Assembly (NCBI RefSeq): GCF_900149685.1
Contig: NZ_LT702999.1
Coordinates: forward strand, 2,232,001 to 2,296,000
Origin: Erythrobacter sp. Alg231-14
GTDB lineage: Bacteria > Pseudomonadota > Alphaproteobacteria > Sphingomonadales > Sphingomonadaceae
Direction: 5' to 3'
Length of the DNA stretch: 64,000 nucleotides
Each line of letters begins with the position of its first letter. The stretch's first letter is position 1. Positions 54,038 to 62,826 of this stretch are shown here, piece by piece. The notes beneath the pieces were generated by a model. The model had not been told where the DNA came from, ran no database searches, and saw only the letters and a list, made by a program, of their open reading frames with translations. The translations under genes and the position numbers were made by a program.

Positions 54038-55008
54038 ACATGTCGCCATCTTTCTCGGATTCGTTCGCCAATGCACGCCCTATTGCAGAACATTGCGCAG
54101 AATTGACATGGCGCGGTCCCCGACCGGAAGAACGCGCCGAAAACCTAACGGCGTGGCGTCGAGATTTGGGGTCCGAATTGTCTCAGGAATTGGGCCAATT
54201 GTTCTCTGGCGGAAAGTTCAAAGTGGCGCTGGGCGAACCAGAATTTGTCACCGGTGAGACTGTCTTTGAAAGGGTGGGCGTCGTCGCCGCGAACAGTTTG
54301 TTGAGATGCGGTGAAGGCGATCAAACCATGCTGCTCTCCCTCGATTATCCGACCGCGATTGCGTTGACCGATTGTTCGTTTGGAGGTGATGGCCATGCGC
54401 CGGAAGAAACACCCGCCCAATTGCCTCGATCTGCCTCTTTGTTGATCGAAAAGGTCGCTTCATTGGTCGCCCAAGTGGTGGTGATGAGCAGCGGCGGCAC
54501 CCAACGGGTTAAAGGGGACGTTTTGGTCCGCAGCGAAAGCATCACAAGGCTCAAACCGTTCGGTGGAGAGGCACGGGTGGCGTTTTTCCCGATCACCATG
54601 GGGATGAGCGACGGCGCACAATGGAACGCTATATTGGCGGTCGCCAATGATCGATTGGATGACCTTTTGCCCGGCGCAAATTTCGGCACACCAACCGACA
54701 ACAGCAACCGTTTGCCCAGCGATGGAACGACCGGGCCGTTTGCGGCGATGCCTTTGTCATTGGAAGCGGTTTTGGGTGAATTCAGTTTGTCGTTGAGCAA
54801 GCTCAACACGCTCGCGCCCGGAGACGAAATTCCGCTCGCGATGCAGCGCGAATTGCCTTTGCGCATCGGCGATCAAACCGTCGTCCACGGAACGTTGGGC
54901 ACAGTTGAAAACCGCATGGCGTTGCGCGTCACGCGGCTGCCCAAATCCGCGATCAACCAACCATTCACTCCGGCGAATGCCGCACCAAACGATCGAGACA
55001 CAGCATGA
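54034..55008 (+). CDS. fliM: Flagellar switch protein FliM (divergent, no CheY-binding peptide)
   Basis: The 324-residue protein has a middle domain (about 55-220, with MLLSLDYPTAIALTDCSFGGDG and VASLVAQVVV) and a C-terminal SpoA domain (LPLSLEAVLGEFSLSLSKLNTLAPGDEIPLAMQRELPLRIGDQTVV). Normal FliM begins with a short segment bearing D-E-I-D-A-L-L, which binds phosphorylated CheY; here the N-terminus is MNMSPSFSDSFANARP and shows none. It forms the C-ring with FliG and FliN. Position and the following fliN support the name. A non-responsive switch, or a different control input, is possible. Confidence 0.85.
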   Translation: MNMSPSFSDSFANARPIAEHCAELTWRGPRPEERAENLTAWRRDLGSELSQELGQLFSGGKFKVALGEPEFVTGETVFERVGVVAANSLLRCGEGDQTMLLSLDYPTAIALTDCSFGGDGHAPEETPAQLPRSASLLIEKVASLVAQVVVMSSGGTQRVKGDVLVRSESITRLKPFGGEARVAFFPITMGMSDGAQWNAILAVANDRLDDLLPGANFGTPTDNSNRLPSDGTTGPFAAMPLSLEAVLGEFSLSLSKLNTLAPGDEIPLAMQRELPLRIGDQTVVHGTLGTVENRMALRVTRLPKSAINQPFTPANAAPNDRDTA

Positions 55009-55349
55009 ACGCTTTTAACCCTGCGATGCATCGTTTTGGCGATGTCACCGTGCGTCTTTCGGTGGAATTGGGTCGCACCGATATGCCGTTAAAGGACGTC
55101 TTGTCCCTTGCCGAAGGCAGCGTTGTGCCCTTGGATCGATTGACTGATGAATTGCTGGACGTGACTGCGAATGGTCGCGTCGTGGCGCGCGGCGAAGTGG
55201 TCGCGCAGGATGGCCGGTTTGCGTTGCGGATCGTCTCTCTTGTTGGCGATGAGGATGCATCGCCCAGCAGGATGCACGCCCAAGCGGGCGGACCCGCAGA
55301 CGCTCCCGCGCGTGCATCCAGCGCCGAAAGTTTGGACACGCCGGCATGA
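55005..55349 (+). CDS. fliN: Flagellar switch protein FliN
   Basis: The 114-residue protein is a SpoA-domain protein with VTVRLSVELGRTDMPLKDVLSLAEGSVVPLDRLTDELLDVTANGRVVARGEVVAQDGRFALRIVSL, the core of FliN. It forms the bottom of the C-ring and binds FliH during export. A Pro/Ala/Ser tail of about 30 residues follows. Start and stop overlap fliM and fliO by four bases each. Confidence 0.94.
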   Translation: MNAFNPAMHRFGDVTVRLSVELGRTDMPLKDVLSLAEGSVVPLDRLTDELLDVTANGRVVARGEVVAQDGRFALRIVSLVGDEDASPSRMHAQAGGPADAPARASSAESLDTPA

Positions 55350-55639
55350 TGGTCGAATACGTCCTTCGTCTTGCGCTCCTGTTGCCGCTCCTTGGGCTGT
55401 TGATCTGGTGCAGTCTTAAGCTGACACGGTATCTACAGGAACGGATTGTTGGCGCGCACAAAGGCGGCAGATCGCTTGAACTGGTCGAAACGAGCTTGCT
55501 TGCACCTGGCCTAAAATTGGCGGTGGTGCGATTTCATGATCGTGAGATTTTGTTGGGGTGTTCTCGCAGCGGCCTGATCCGCCTCGCAGAAGTGCCTGAG
55601 CGGGCGGCCGCGCCAACGCAAACCCTCCTTTCAGAGTAG
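55346..55639 (+). CDS. fliO: Flagellar biosynthesis protein FliO
   Basis: The 97-residue protein has one N-terminal membrane helix (VLRLALLLPLLGLLIWCSLKL) and a cytoplasmic domain with ELVETSLLAPGLKLAVVRFHDREILLGCSRSGLIRLAEVP, the short FliO-type fold. FliO assists assembly of the FliP-FliR export core. It is small and weakly conserved, so the name rests partly on position between fliN and fliP. fliP begins nine bases later. Confidence 0.85.
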   Translation: MMVEYVLRLALLLPLLGLLIWCSLKLTRYLQERIVGAHKGGRSLELVETSLLAPGLKLAVVRFHDREILLGCSRSGLIRLAEVPERAAAPTQTLLSE

Positions 55640-55647
55640 GCATAACG

Positions 55648-56427
55648 ATGCGCGCGTTCTTTATCACAGCCGCAACAGGTGCGTTCGCGTTAACCATGTT
55701 TGCAATGGCCGCCCCGGCGATGGCGACGCCTGCGGACGCGGTTGGCGTGGGCAGCGCGATCGAACGCGCATTGGGCGATCAAGGGGCGGGCGAAGGCGCA
55801 CCGTTGAGTTTCTCCATTCAACTCTTGCTGGTCATGAGCTTGCTCACGATTTTGCCGGCAATCGTGTTGATGATGAGCAGTTTTCTGCGGATTCTGATTG
55901 TGCTCTCCATCCTGCGTCAAGCTTTGGGCCTGCAAGGATCGCCCCCAACCCAGGTGCTGGTCGGATTGTCCTTGTTTCTTTCCCTATTTGTGATGGCGCC
56001 GACATTGGATGCGGTGAACGTTTTGGCGATTGAACCCTATTCCGCCGGAATGATGAGCGCGGATGCCGCCATCGCCAGCGCGGGCGATGCGTTCCATGCG
56101 TTTATGCTGGCGCAAACGCGCGAAGCCAATCTGATCATGTTCGCCGATATTGCCGGTGTCGATCAATTCGAAGATCCATCGCAGATCCCATTTTCCATTC
56201 TCCTGCCATCATTCGTGACCAGCGAATTGGAAACCGCGTTTCAGATCGGCTTCATGCTGTTCCTGCCATTCCTTGTCATCGATTTGGTCGTGGCCAGCGT
56301 CTTGATGAGCCTTGGCATGATGATGCTGTCACCGACGATTATCTCGCTGCCGTTCAAACTTCTGTTGTTTGTCCTTGTCGATGGTTGGGCGCTGCTGATG
56401 GGCAGCCTCGCCATGAGCTTCGCGTAA
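55648..56427 (+). CDS. fliP: Flagellar export gate protein FliP
   Basis: The 259-residue protein has a signal-like first helix and the FliP core: LSFSIQLLLVMSLLTILPAIVLMMSSFLRILIVLSILRQALG, EAFQIGFMLFLPFLVIDLVVASVLMSLGMMMLSPTIISLPFKLLLFVLVDGWALL (read here as TAFQIGFML). It assembles the pore of the export gate with FliQ and FliR. Gene order fliOPQR-flhB is standard. Confidence 0.97.
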   Translation: MRAFFITAATGAFALTMFAMAAPAMATPADAVGVGSAIERALGDQGAGEGAPLSFSIQLLLVMSLLTILPAIVLMMSSFLRILIVLSILRQALGLQGSPPTQVLVGLSLFLSLFVMAPTLDAVNVLAIEPYSAGMMSADAAIASAGDAFHAFMLAQTREANLIMFADIAGVDQFEDPSQIPFSILLPSFVTSELETAFQIGFMLFLPFLVIDLVVASVLMSLGMMMLSPTIISLPFKLLLFVLVDGWALLMGSLAMSFA

Positions 56428-56444
56428 GATCGAGGGGGCACGAT

Positions 56445-56717
56445 ATGCAACATGATGCACAATTGCTGGCATTGGCGGATCAAACTTTGTGGGTCACCGC
56501 GCTCATCGTTGGGCCGGTTCTATGCTCTGCTTTGGCGGTGGGACTGTTGGTTGGGATTATTCAGGCCGCAACATCGGTGAATGAGCAAACATTGACCTTT
56601 GTCCCCAAACTGGCCGTCACCGCTCTTGTTTTTGTGATTTTGGGCGGAACGATGATGGCGTTGTTGGGCGATTTTCTGCGCGAGATATTTGCGCAAATTG
56701 GCCAGATCTCGGTCTGA
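56445..56717 (+). CDS. fliQ: Flagellar export gate protein FliQ
   Basis: The 90-residue protein has two membrane helices (TALIVGPVLCSALAVGLLVGIIQAATSVNEQTLTFVPKLAVTALVFVIL), the full FliQ pattern. GAGGGGG precedes the ATG at 56445, ten bases before it. The frame opens earlier at 56385 but that would overlap fliP. It follows fliP by 17 bases. Confidence 0.95.
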   Translation: MQHDAQLLALADQTLWVTALIVGPVLCSALAVGLLVGIIQAATSVNEQTLTFVPKLAVTALVFVILGGTMMALLGDFLREIFAQIGQISV

Positions 56718-56732
56718 CGAGGACGCGCGGCG

Positions 56733-57530
56733 ATGACCATCCTCGATCTCGGCTTTGGCGGGCTGGAGGAACAATTGTGGCAAATCTTGTTCCTTTCCAT
56801 CCGATGCGGTGCGGCGCTTTTGGCGGCCCCCATGGTGGGCGGTATGGCGGTCCCAGCGCAATTGCGGGCCCTGCTGGCTTTGATCTTTGCCGTTTTTGTG
56901 GCGAATTGGATCCCGCTAGCTCCGTTGCCCGATATGATGAGTTTTGCGGCCGTCTTGGCAATCGTCCAAGAGGTTGTGATTGGCGCGGCGCTTGGATTTA
57001 TTCTTCAGGTGGCCTTTGCCGTTCCGCTTATCGCTGCGGAACAGATCGCGGGGACGATGGGCCTCGCGATTGCCACGTCGATTGATCCGGCAAGCGGTGC
57101 CCAATCCGGCGCGCTGGGTACCTATTTCGGTTTGATCCTGACCTTGTTGTTCTACGCTATTGGCGGGCATTTGTTGTGGTTTGAACTTGTCGTCGAAAGC
57201 TATCGAATATTGCCCGCTGGTTCCTTTGCTGTGGGCGATCTTCATGCGCGCGATGTGGTCGTCTTTGCCGGATATGGGTTTGCAACGGCCGCGGCGATCG
57301 CGCTTCCGGTTGTGTTGGTTTTGTTGATGGTTCAGGTCGTGACCGGCACCATCTCTCGCTCTGCGCCGGCGCTAAATCTGTTCGCGCTTGGTCTACCGGC
57401 GGGCGTTTTGGCCGGGATTGCGGCGCTAATCATTGTAATGCCCATCGTGGTGGAACAATTCGTCGCCTTGTTGTCGACGACACTTGAACAATCGGCCGCG
57501 TTGCTTGAGCCGGTGGCAGGTGTGATTTGA
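56733..57530 (+). CDS. fliR: Flagellar export gate protein FliR
   Basis: The 265-residue membrane protein carries about six hydrophobic helices and the FliR segments AEQIAGTMGLAIATSIDPASGAQSGALGTYFGLILTLLFYAIGGH and LPVVLVLLMVQVVTGTISRSAPALNLFALGLP. It completes the FliP-FliQ-FliR core gate. Its stop overlaps the TTG start of flhB by three bases. Confidence 0.95.
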   Translation: MTILDLGFGGLEEQLWQILFLSIRCGAALLAAPMVGGMAVPAQLRALLALIFAVFVANWIPLAPLPDMMSFAAVLAIVQEVVIGAALGFILQVAFAVPLIAAEQIAGTMGLAIATSIDPASGAQSGALGTYFGLILTLLFYAIGGHLLWFELVVESYRILPAGSFAVGDLHARDVVVFAGYGFATAAAIALPVVLVLLMVQVVTGTISRSAPALNLFALGLPAGVLAGIAALIIVMPIVVEQFVALLSTTLEQSAALLEPVAGVI

Positions 57531-58663
57531 GCGAGGAAACCCCCGGGGAAAAGCGGTTTGATCCAACGCCAAAACGCAAAAGCGATGCGGCGAAAAAGGG
57601 CGACGTGCTGCGATCAAAGGAGGTCGCAACCGCAGCCGCAATGGCGACAGGCACATTCACATTGGTCATGGTTGGCCCCTGGCTTCTAAGCAGCATCAAG
57701 GGCGTCGCTCGGTCCAATTTCCAATTTGATTTTCACACCTTGGACGAATTCACCCCCGGAACGCGTTTTGCAGAGGCGGCCGGCGCCTTGTTGCCGCCGA
57801 TTTTTGCGATTGGATTGGCGGTCATTGCCATCACCGTGGGGTCGCAAATGTTGTTGGGCGAGGGGCGCTTTGTGCCGCAAAACCTCAAACCCAAAGGGTC
57901 GCGCATCAACCCTATATCTGGATTGAAACGTATATTCGGCATCCAAGGGGTGATTGAATTGGGGAAATCGATCCTCAAACTGGGATTGATGGGATCCATC
58001 GCTTGGTATTGGGTGTCGAAAAATCTGGTGGGATTGTTGGGTCTGGGACGTGGATCGTTAGAGGCGCAATTGTCGTTTGCTTGGGACAGCGCGGGTACAT
58101 TGGTCGGGCTTTTGGTCGTTGGCCTCTTGATCATCGCGGCGATCGATTATCCGCTCCAACGGTTTCAACAAAACAAGCGGTTGAAGATGAGCCATGAGGA
58201 TTTGAAGAACGAGAACAAACAAGCCGAAGGGTCGCCGGAAATGAAAATGGCCCGGCGCCAACGTCAACGCGACCTTGCCAGAGGCAGTGTCGGGCCGGCG
58301 ATGAAAGACGCGCAATTCCTGGTGGTAAACCCCATGCATTTTGCCGTTGCCATGACCTATGATCCGAACCTAGCTCCTGCCCCCATTGTCTTGGCCAAAG
58401 GGCGCGGCGAAACGGCGATGGCGATGCGCGAAATGGCAAGCGAACAAGGCCTGCCCGTGCTGCATTATCCGCAATTGGCCCGCGCCATTTACTTCACCAC
58501 ACGGGCGAACCAGATGGTTCGCGAAGAATTGTATATCGCTATTGCGTCGCTGGTCGCGTTTGTCCTGTCGCTAGAAAGGGGAGAGAAACCCAACAAGCCG
58601 ACGGTCGACGTGCCTGAGGAATTGCGTTTTGACGCGGATGGAAAACTGGATCGCGCCGCTTAA
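57527..58663 (+). CDS. flhB: Flagellar export switch protein FlhB
   Basis: The 378-residue protein has four membrane helices and a cytoplasmic C-domain. It starts at a TTG (57527) with KRFDPTPKRKSDAAKKGDV, the family opening. The autocleavage site, normally NPTH, reads NPMH (AAC CCC ATG CAT) in LVVNPMHFAVAM. Asn and Pro, the residues essential for self-cleavage, remain. FlhB works with FliK to switch from hook to filament export. The change at the third position may slow cleavage, but this is inference. Downstream is fliD after 12 bases. Confidence 0.95.
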   Translation: MSEETPGEKRFDPTPKRKSDAAKKGDVLRSKEVATAAAMATGTFTLVMVGPWLLSSIKGVARSNFQFDFHTLDEFTPGTRFAEAAGALLPPIFAIGLAVIAITVGSQMLLGEGRFVPQNLKPKGSRINPISGLKRIFGIQGVIELGKSILKLGLMGSIAWYWVSKNLVGLLGLGRGSLEAQLSFAWDSAGTLVGLLVVGLLIIAAIDYPLQRFQQNKRLKMSHEDLKNENKQAEGSPEMKMARRQRQRDLARGSVGPAMKDAQFLVVNPMHFAVAMTYDPNLAPAPIVLAKGRGETAMAMREMASEQGLPVLHYPQLARAIYFTTRANQMVREELYIAIASLVAFVLSLERGEKPNKPTVDVPEELRFDADGKLDRAA

Positions 58664-58675
58664 ACACTGTGCGCA

Positions 58676-60127
58676 ATGGCCGTTCTGCGGCCTATGGAAA
58701 ATCCTGGCTCTTCTATCATTTCCGCATTTGGCGCGGGCAGCGGTGTGGACTTTGTCCAACTTGCCAACGACCTGTCCGATGCGTCATTTTCATTCCAGCG
58801 TGAAAACCTGCAATCGCGCAACGAAGCGTTGGAGGCGCGGATTTCGGCCGCATCGGTCCTGCGCAATTCGTTGACCAATTTGGCCAGCGCGTTGGGCGAT
58901 CGCATCCGCACCGGCGATCTGGCCCCGCGCGCGACGATCGGTGATCCTTTTATCGCAGAAGTTTCCACCACTCCCGGTCTGACGCCAACCGGCACCTACG
59001 AATTGGAAGTCAGCCAACTTGCCGACAGTCAAACCCTCGTCTCGCAAGATTTTGGCGCCGTGGACGACACCGTCGGGGAAGGGACGTTTCGCATCCGTTT
59101 CGGCGCGGTCGATGGGGCAGGTTTCACCGAAGACACCAGCCAGACCCCGCTTGAGATTGATGTGAGCGATATCGACACGCTTGAAACATTGGCGGGCAAA
59201 ATCAATTCCGCCAGCGGAGGCGCGCTTGACGCCTATGTCGCCAACGGATCAGGCGGCGCACAGCTTGTGATCAAAGGTCAGCAAGGCGCCAGCAATGGGT
59301 TCACCATTGAAGGCGAAAGCAGCGCCGCTGTACCAACTTCGACGCCGGGCGATTTGTCTTACCTTTCCTGGCAACCCGCCACCGATGCAGGTGAGTTACG
59401 CCAAACCGCGCAAGATGCCTTGTTTGAACTCGACACCGTCCCAATGAACAGCGCGAGCAACACTGTCACAGGACTGCCCGAAGGCATCGTCCTTGACCTT
59501 AGCGCGACCAACATCGGGTCACCCACCACGGTCACTTTTGCCAATGACAGTTCGGCCATTACCAGCGTGATGAGCGACTTTACCGCCGCGTTGAACGACT
59601 TGGTCGGGGTGTTGAACGCGGAGGGCGCAGCTCTAGGCGGAACATTGGGCAACGATCCCGGCACGCGCGAATTGAAGCGCGATCTCAGCCGTTTGACCAG
59701 CGAGACAGTGATGCCGAATGTCGAAGAGGGCGAGCCCTCTACGCTTGGGGATCTGGGCTTATCGCTCAATCGTGATGGCACGTTTGAGTTGGATACAGAG
59801 CGGCTCACTGCAACTTTGGATGCCAGCCCGGATGGTGCGGCTGCGATGTTTACAACGGGGGCATTTGGCGTTTTCGCCACGATGGACAATCTCGCGCGGG
59901 ATAATTCGCTTCGCACCGATCCCGGCTCACTTGGCGGATCGTTGGTTCGCTACGAGGCGTTGATTGAAAACAACGATGAGCGATTGACCCGTATTGCCGA
60001 ACAACAAGAAACACTGCGGTCGCGATTGACGCGCGATCTGGTTGCGGCGGAATCGCGGATTTCCACATCACAATCCACGCTAAGCTTCCTGCAACAGCAG
60101 ATAGATGCATGGAACGGGTCCAATTAG
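58676..60127 (+). CDS. fliD: Flagellar filament cap protein FliD (HAP2)
   Basis: The 483-residue protein has the FliD N-terminal core (GSGVDFVQLANDLSDASFSFQRENLQSRNEALEARISA), a central beta-rich part (TYELEVSQLADSQTLVS) and a C-terminal helical region (RSRLTRDLVAAESRISTSQSTLSFLQQQIDAW). It caps the filament and directs flagellin insertion. The start at ATG 58676 or six codons later at 58694 is unresolved, as no strong ribosome-binding site is seen. fliS follows after one base. Confidence 0.93.
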   Translation: MAVLRPMENPGSSIISAFGAGSGVDFVQLANDLSDASFSFQRENLQSRNEALEARISAASVLRNSLTNLASALGDRIRTGDLAPRATIGDPFIAEVSTTPGLTPTGTYELEVSQLADSQTLVSQDFGAVDDTVGEGTFRIRFGAVDGAGFTEDTSQTPLEIDVSDIDTLETLAGKINSASGGALDAYVANGSGGAQLVIKGQQGASNGFTIEGESSAAVPTSTPGDLSYLSWQPATDAGELRQTAQDALFELDTVPMNSASNTVTGLPEGIVLDLSATNIGSPTTVTFANDSSAITSVMSDFTAALNDLVGVLNAEGAALGGTLGNDPGTRELKRDLSRLTSETVMPNVEEGEPSTLGDLGLSLNRDGTFELDTERLTATLDASPDGAAAMFTTGAFGVFATMDNLARDNSLRTDPGSLGGSLVRYEALIENNDERLTRIAEQQETLRSRLTRDLVAAESRISTSQSTLSFLQQQIDAWNGSN

Positions 60128-60128
60128 G

Positions 60129-60503
60129 ATGGGCATGTTTTCAAAAGCGGCAGAGGCCGCATATCGCCGGGTTGATCTTGACGCTCGGATTGAGGCGTCA
60201 TCGTGCGAGAACTTGACAATTATCTGTCTGGAAGAGGCCGTTTCCGCTCTGTCTCAGGGATTGTTGGTATTGGATCGAGAGCCCGATCGGACACCAACCG
60301 AACCGTTGGCGCGCGCGCATGGTATCGCCCTATGGCTGGCGCGCAGCGTATCGCCGGACAATCCGCTTCACGCGGCTATGGTGCAATTTTACGGCGGTTT
60401 AGCCACTACGATCATGCGCAATATGCGGCGCACCTCTGTCGCCGAATTGACTCAAGTCCGCGATGATTTCTCGGATCTACTGCACGCCGCCAACACGGTT
60501 TGA
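60129..60503 (+). CDS. fliS: FliS-like flagellin export chaperone
   Basis: The 124-residue helical protein has LTIICLEEAVSALSQGLLVLDRE and NPLHAAMVQFYGGLATTIMRNMR, which resemble FliS helices, though the normal start motif AYxxxxVxTASPxxLI is reduced to AYRRVDLDARIEASSCENL. FliS binds unpolymerised flagellin. The order fliD-fliS supports the name. It ends the long operon, facing an alpha/beta hydrolase eight bases away. Confidence 0.75.
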   Translation: MGMFSKAAEAAYRRVDLDARIEASSCENLTIICLEEAVSALSQGLLVLDREPDRTPTEPLARAHGIALWLARSVSPDNPLHAAMVQFYGGLATTIMRNMRRTSVAELTQVRDDFSDLLHAANTV

Positions 60504-60511
60504 ATTGCGCC

Positions 60512-61387
60512 TTACTGGGCCATCGCTTCTGTGATGATGCAAGCCGCATCAATGGGGTCTTCGAACGGGTGAAAGTGCGTCCTGTCGGGACGATCAAGGT
60601 CCACCCCGTTCGGGAGCAAGGCCGCCAATTTGGGCCATGTGGGTGACCCCTTAAAATCGGTGATGCCGGTTTGTTTTGCCCGCACAACAATCGTAGGCAC
60701 GTGAACCTTGGTTGCTGCTTCATGGATGCCGATATTGCTGCGGCTAGATCCGTAGACGCTGGCTTCCATTTCTGGTGAACAGGCCAAAACATATCCGCCA
60801 TTTGGTTGTTCGGTCAGGCCAAACCGGCAGTAATCTTCAAAGACACGCCGGTCGAAAATCGAATACGGATCGCGCGGGCCAAACCGCTCCATCATGGCTT
60901 CGAGAGAGGCAAAGTCGCGCTTGCGCCGGATCGCTGGATGCGGAGCGTCGGATGTGAACAGTGCGGCGTCTTGCTGATAGAATTCTGGCGCTAAGATGAC
61001 GGGGTCAAACAAAACCAAACGGCTGAAAGCGTCCGGTCGCTCTGACGCGGATTGAACCAATGTGTGTGCGCCCATCGAATGGCCGACACCCACTGCACGG
61101 CGGATGCGCAATTGATCAATGAATCCGTTCACATCGTCGGAGATAACTCGCCAATTGTCGATGGGCTCGCCCTCTGTGCGGCCATGCCCTCTAAGGTCAA
61201 GTGATAGGACGCGCCGATCCGGGAATTGTTCTGCAATCGCATCAAACACACGGCCATGAAATCCGGTGGCATGCGCAAAGACGATTGGCGGTTCCTGATT
61301 GCCTGGCTTTGCGCGCCATTCGTAATAGGTGAGGCTAATGCCGTTGACCCGGATGCTGCGTGTGACGGGGTGCCCGGATGTTGGCAT
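60512..61387 (-). CDS. Alpha/beta hydrolase
   Basis: The 291-residue protein has the fold's features: PIVFAHATGFHGRVFDAI (oxyanion loop), RVLSLDLRGHGRTEGEP, and the nucleophile elbow VGVGHSMGAHTLV. A late acidic residue and the final histidine appear in RTHFHPFEDP. It resembles soluble epoxide-hydrolase or lactonase-like members; the substrate is unknown. The frame is open to 61564 but the ATG at 61387 has GAGGAACTC nine bases upstream. It lies 40 bases after nhaA on the same strand. Confidence 0.85.
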   Translation of the reverse strand: MPTSGHPVTRSIRVNGISLTYYEWRAKPGNQEPPIVFAHATGFHGRVFDAIAEQFPDRRVLSLDLRGHGRTEGEPIDNWRVISDDVNGFIDQLRIRRAVGVGHSMGAHTLVQSASERPDAFSRLVLFDPVILAPEFYQQDAALFTSDAPHPAIRRKRDFASLEAMMERFGPRDPYSIFDRRVFEDYCRFGLTEQPNGGYVLACSPEMEASVYGSSRSNIGIHEAATKVHVPTIVVRAKQTGITDFKGSPTWPKLAALLPNGVDLDRPDRTHFHPFEDPIDAACIITEAMAQ

Positions 61388-61427
61388 GGATTGAGTTCCT
61401 CGATTGATGATGCGGGTTGCGATGCCG

Positions 61428-62627
61428 CTAATTCTTACCCGTACTTGTGTCTTGCTCCGCATTATCGGGCAAGGCCGATTTGAGCAGGAAGAACCCGGCA
61501 ATGGCTGCCACCAGCGATCCCGACAACACGCCCAGTTTGACCGCGTCCACTTGAGCGGGATCATCGAAGGCGAGATTGCCGATAAATAGGCTCATCGTGA
61601 AACCGATGGCGGCGAGCATGGAAAGCCCGTGGATCTTCCGCCAGCCTACTCCTTCGGGCAGTTGGGCAAGGCCGGATTTCACAGCCAGCCAAGCGAACCC
61701 AACGATCCCGACCTGTTTGCCAATCAACAGACCCAACGCAATGCCCAACGGCAACGGTTGCAACAAATCGGCAGGCGACAATCCAATCAATGTCACCCCC
61801 GCATTGGCAAAACCAAATATCGGGATGATGACAAAAGCGACCCATCTGTGCAGGCCATGTTCCATATGTTCCAGCATGCGAGAGCCATCGCGGGCCACCA
61901 TGGGCACCATCATCGCGGCGGTCACGCCAGCCAAAGTTGCGTGAACGCCCGATTTCAAAACGAACACCCACATGATCACAGTCAAAAGAACATAAGGGAT
62001 CGTCGAAGAAACCCGCATCCGACCCAAGGCAAACAGCAAGGCGAGCGAGATACCACCACCGATTAGCATGTCCACTTTGATTTCGCCGGTGTAAAACAAA
62101 GCGATGACGGTGATCGCGCCGATGTCGTCAATCACGGCGATGGCCAACAACAACGCCTTCATCGCAACCGGAACACGCGGACCAAGCAAGGACAAAATGC
62201 CCAGTGCAAAGGCGATATCGGTGGCCGCTGGGATGGCCCATCCACCGATACTTTCGGGCGAATTGTAGTTGAATCCCACATAAATCAGCGCCGGTATCGC
62301 CATGCCGCCCACAGCGGCGGCCAATGGCAAAGACGCTTTGTCCATGGTGGATAATTGGCCGCTTATGATTTCGCGCTTAACCTCCAGCCCGATTAGAAAG
62401 AAGAATATCGCCATCAGGCCATCATTGATCCAAAGCAAAAGCGCTTTGTTGATCGAAAAATCGCCAAAGGAGACGTTCAGTTTCGTCTCCAGCGTTCCAA
62501 AATACACCGAGGCCAGCGGCGTGTTGGCGATGATCAACGCCAATCCTGCGGCAACGATCAAGACGATCCCACCCGCGCTTTCCTGTTTCAGGAAGTCTTT
62601 GAGGGCTTCACTAACTCTATTGATCAT
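61428..62627 (-). CDS. nhaA: Na+/H+ antiporter NhaA
   Basis: The 399-residue membrane protein has NhaA features: AGGIVLIVAAGLALIIANTPLA at the start, GLEVKREI and the paired aspartates in AIAVIDDIGAI (ion-binding site), and NAGVTLIGLSPAD with GKQVGIVGFAWL. It expels sodium in exchange for protons and protects against salt and alkali. The frame is open to 62720 through a TTG. The ATG at 62627 gives the usual family length but has no strong ribosome-binding site. A 199-base region separates it from the divergent efflux genes. Confidence 0.95.
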   Translation of the reverse strand: MINRVSEALKDFLKQESAGGIVLIVAAGLALIIANTPLASVYFGTLETKLNVSFGDFSINKALLLWINDGLMAIFFFLIGLEVKREIISGQLSTMDKASLPLAAAVGGMAIPALIYVGFNYNSPESIGGWAIPAATDIAFALGILSLLGPRVPVAMKALLLAIAVIDDIGAITVIALFYTGEIKVDMLIGGGISLALLFALGRMRVSSTIPYVLLTVIMWVFVLKSGVHATLAGVTAAMMVPMVARDGSRMLEHMEHGLHRWVAFVIIPIFGFANAGVTLIGLSPADLLQPLPLGIALGLLIGKQVGIVGFAWLAVKSGLAQLPEGVGWRKIHGLSMLAAIGFTMSLFIGNLAFDDPAQVDAVKLGVLSGSLVAAIAGFFLLKSALPDNAEQDTSTGKN

Positions 62628-62826
62628 TTTGAGGGGCGCACCTGGTCCATTGTTTCGGTCTATTGCTGCCTTAACGTACAATCGCGACATCGGTGCCCGA
62701 TTATTGGGTGGGATGCACAAATTTTGCCGAATCGGACGCGACCGCCTATGTCAAGGAATGACCCGTCGTAGACGGGATACGGTGTGACGATCCAAAGCGT
62801 AAATTGATTGACTTCAGGGGATTGCG

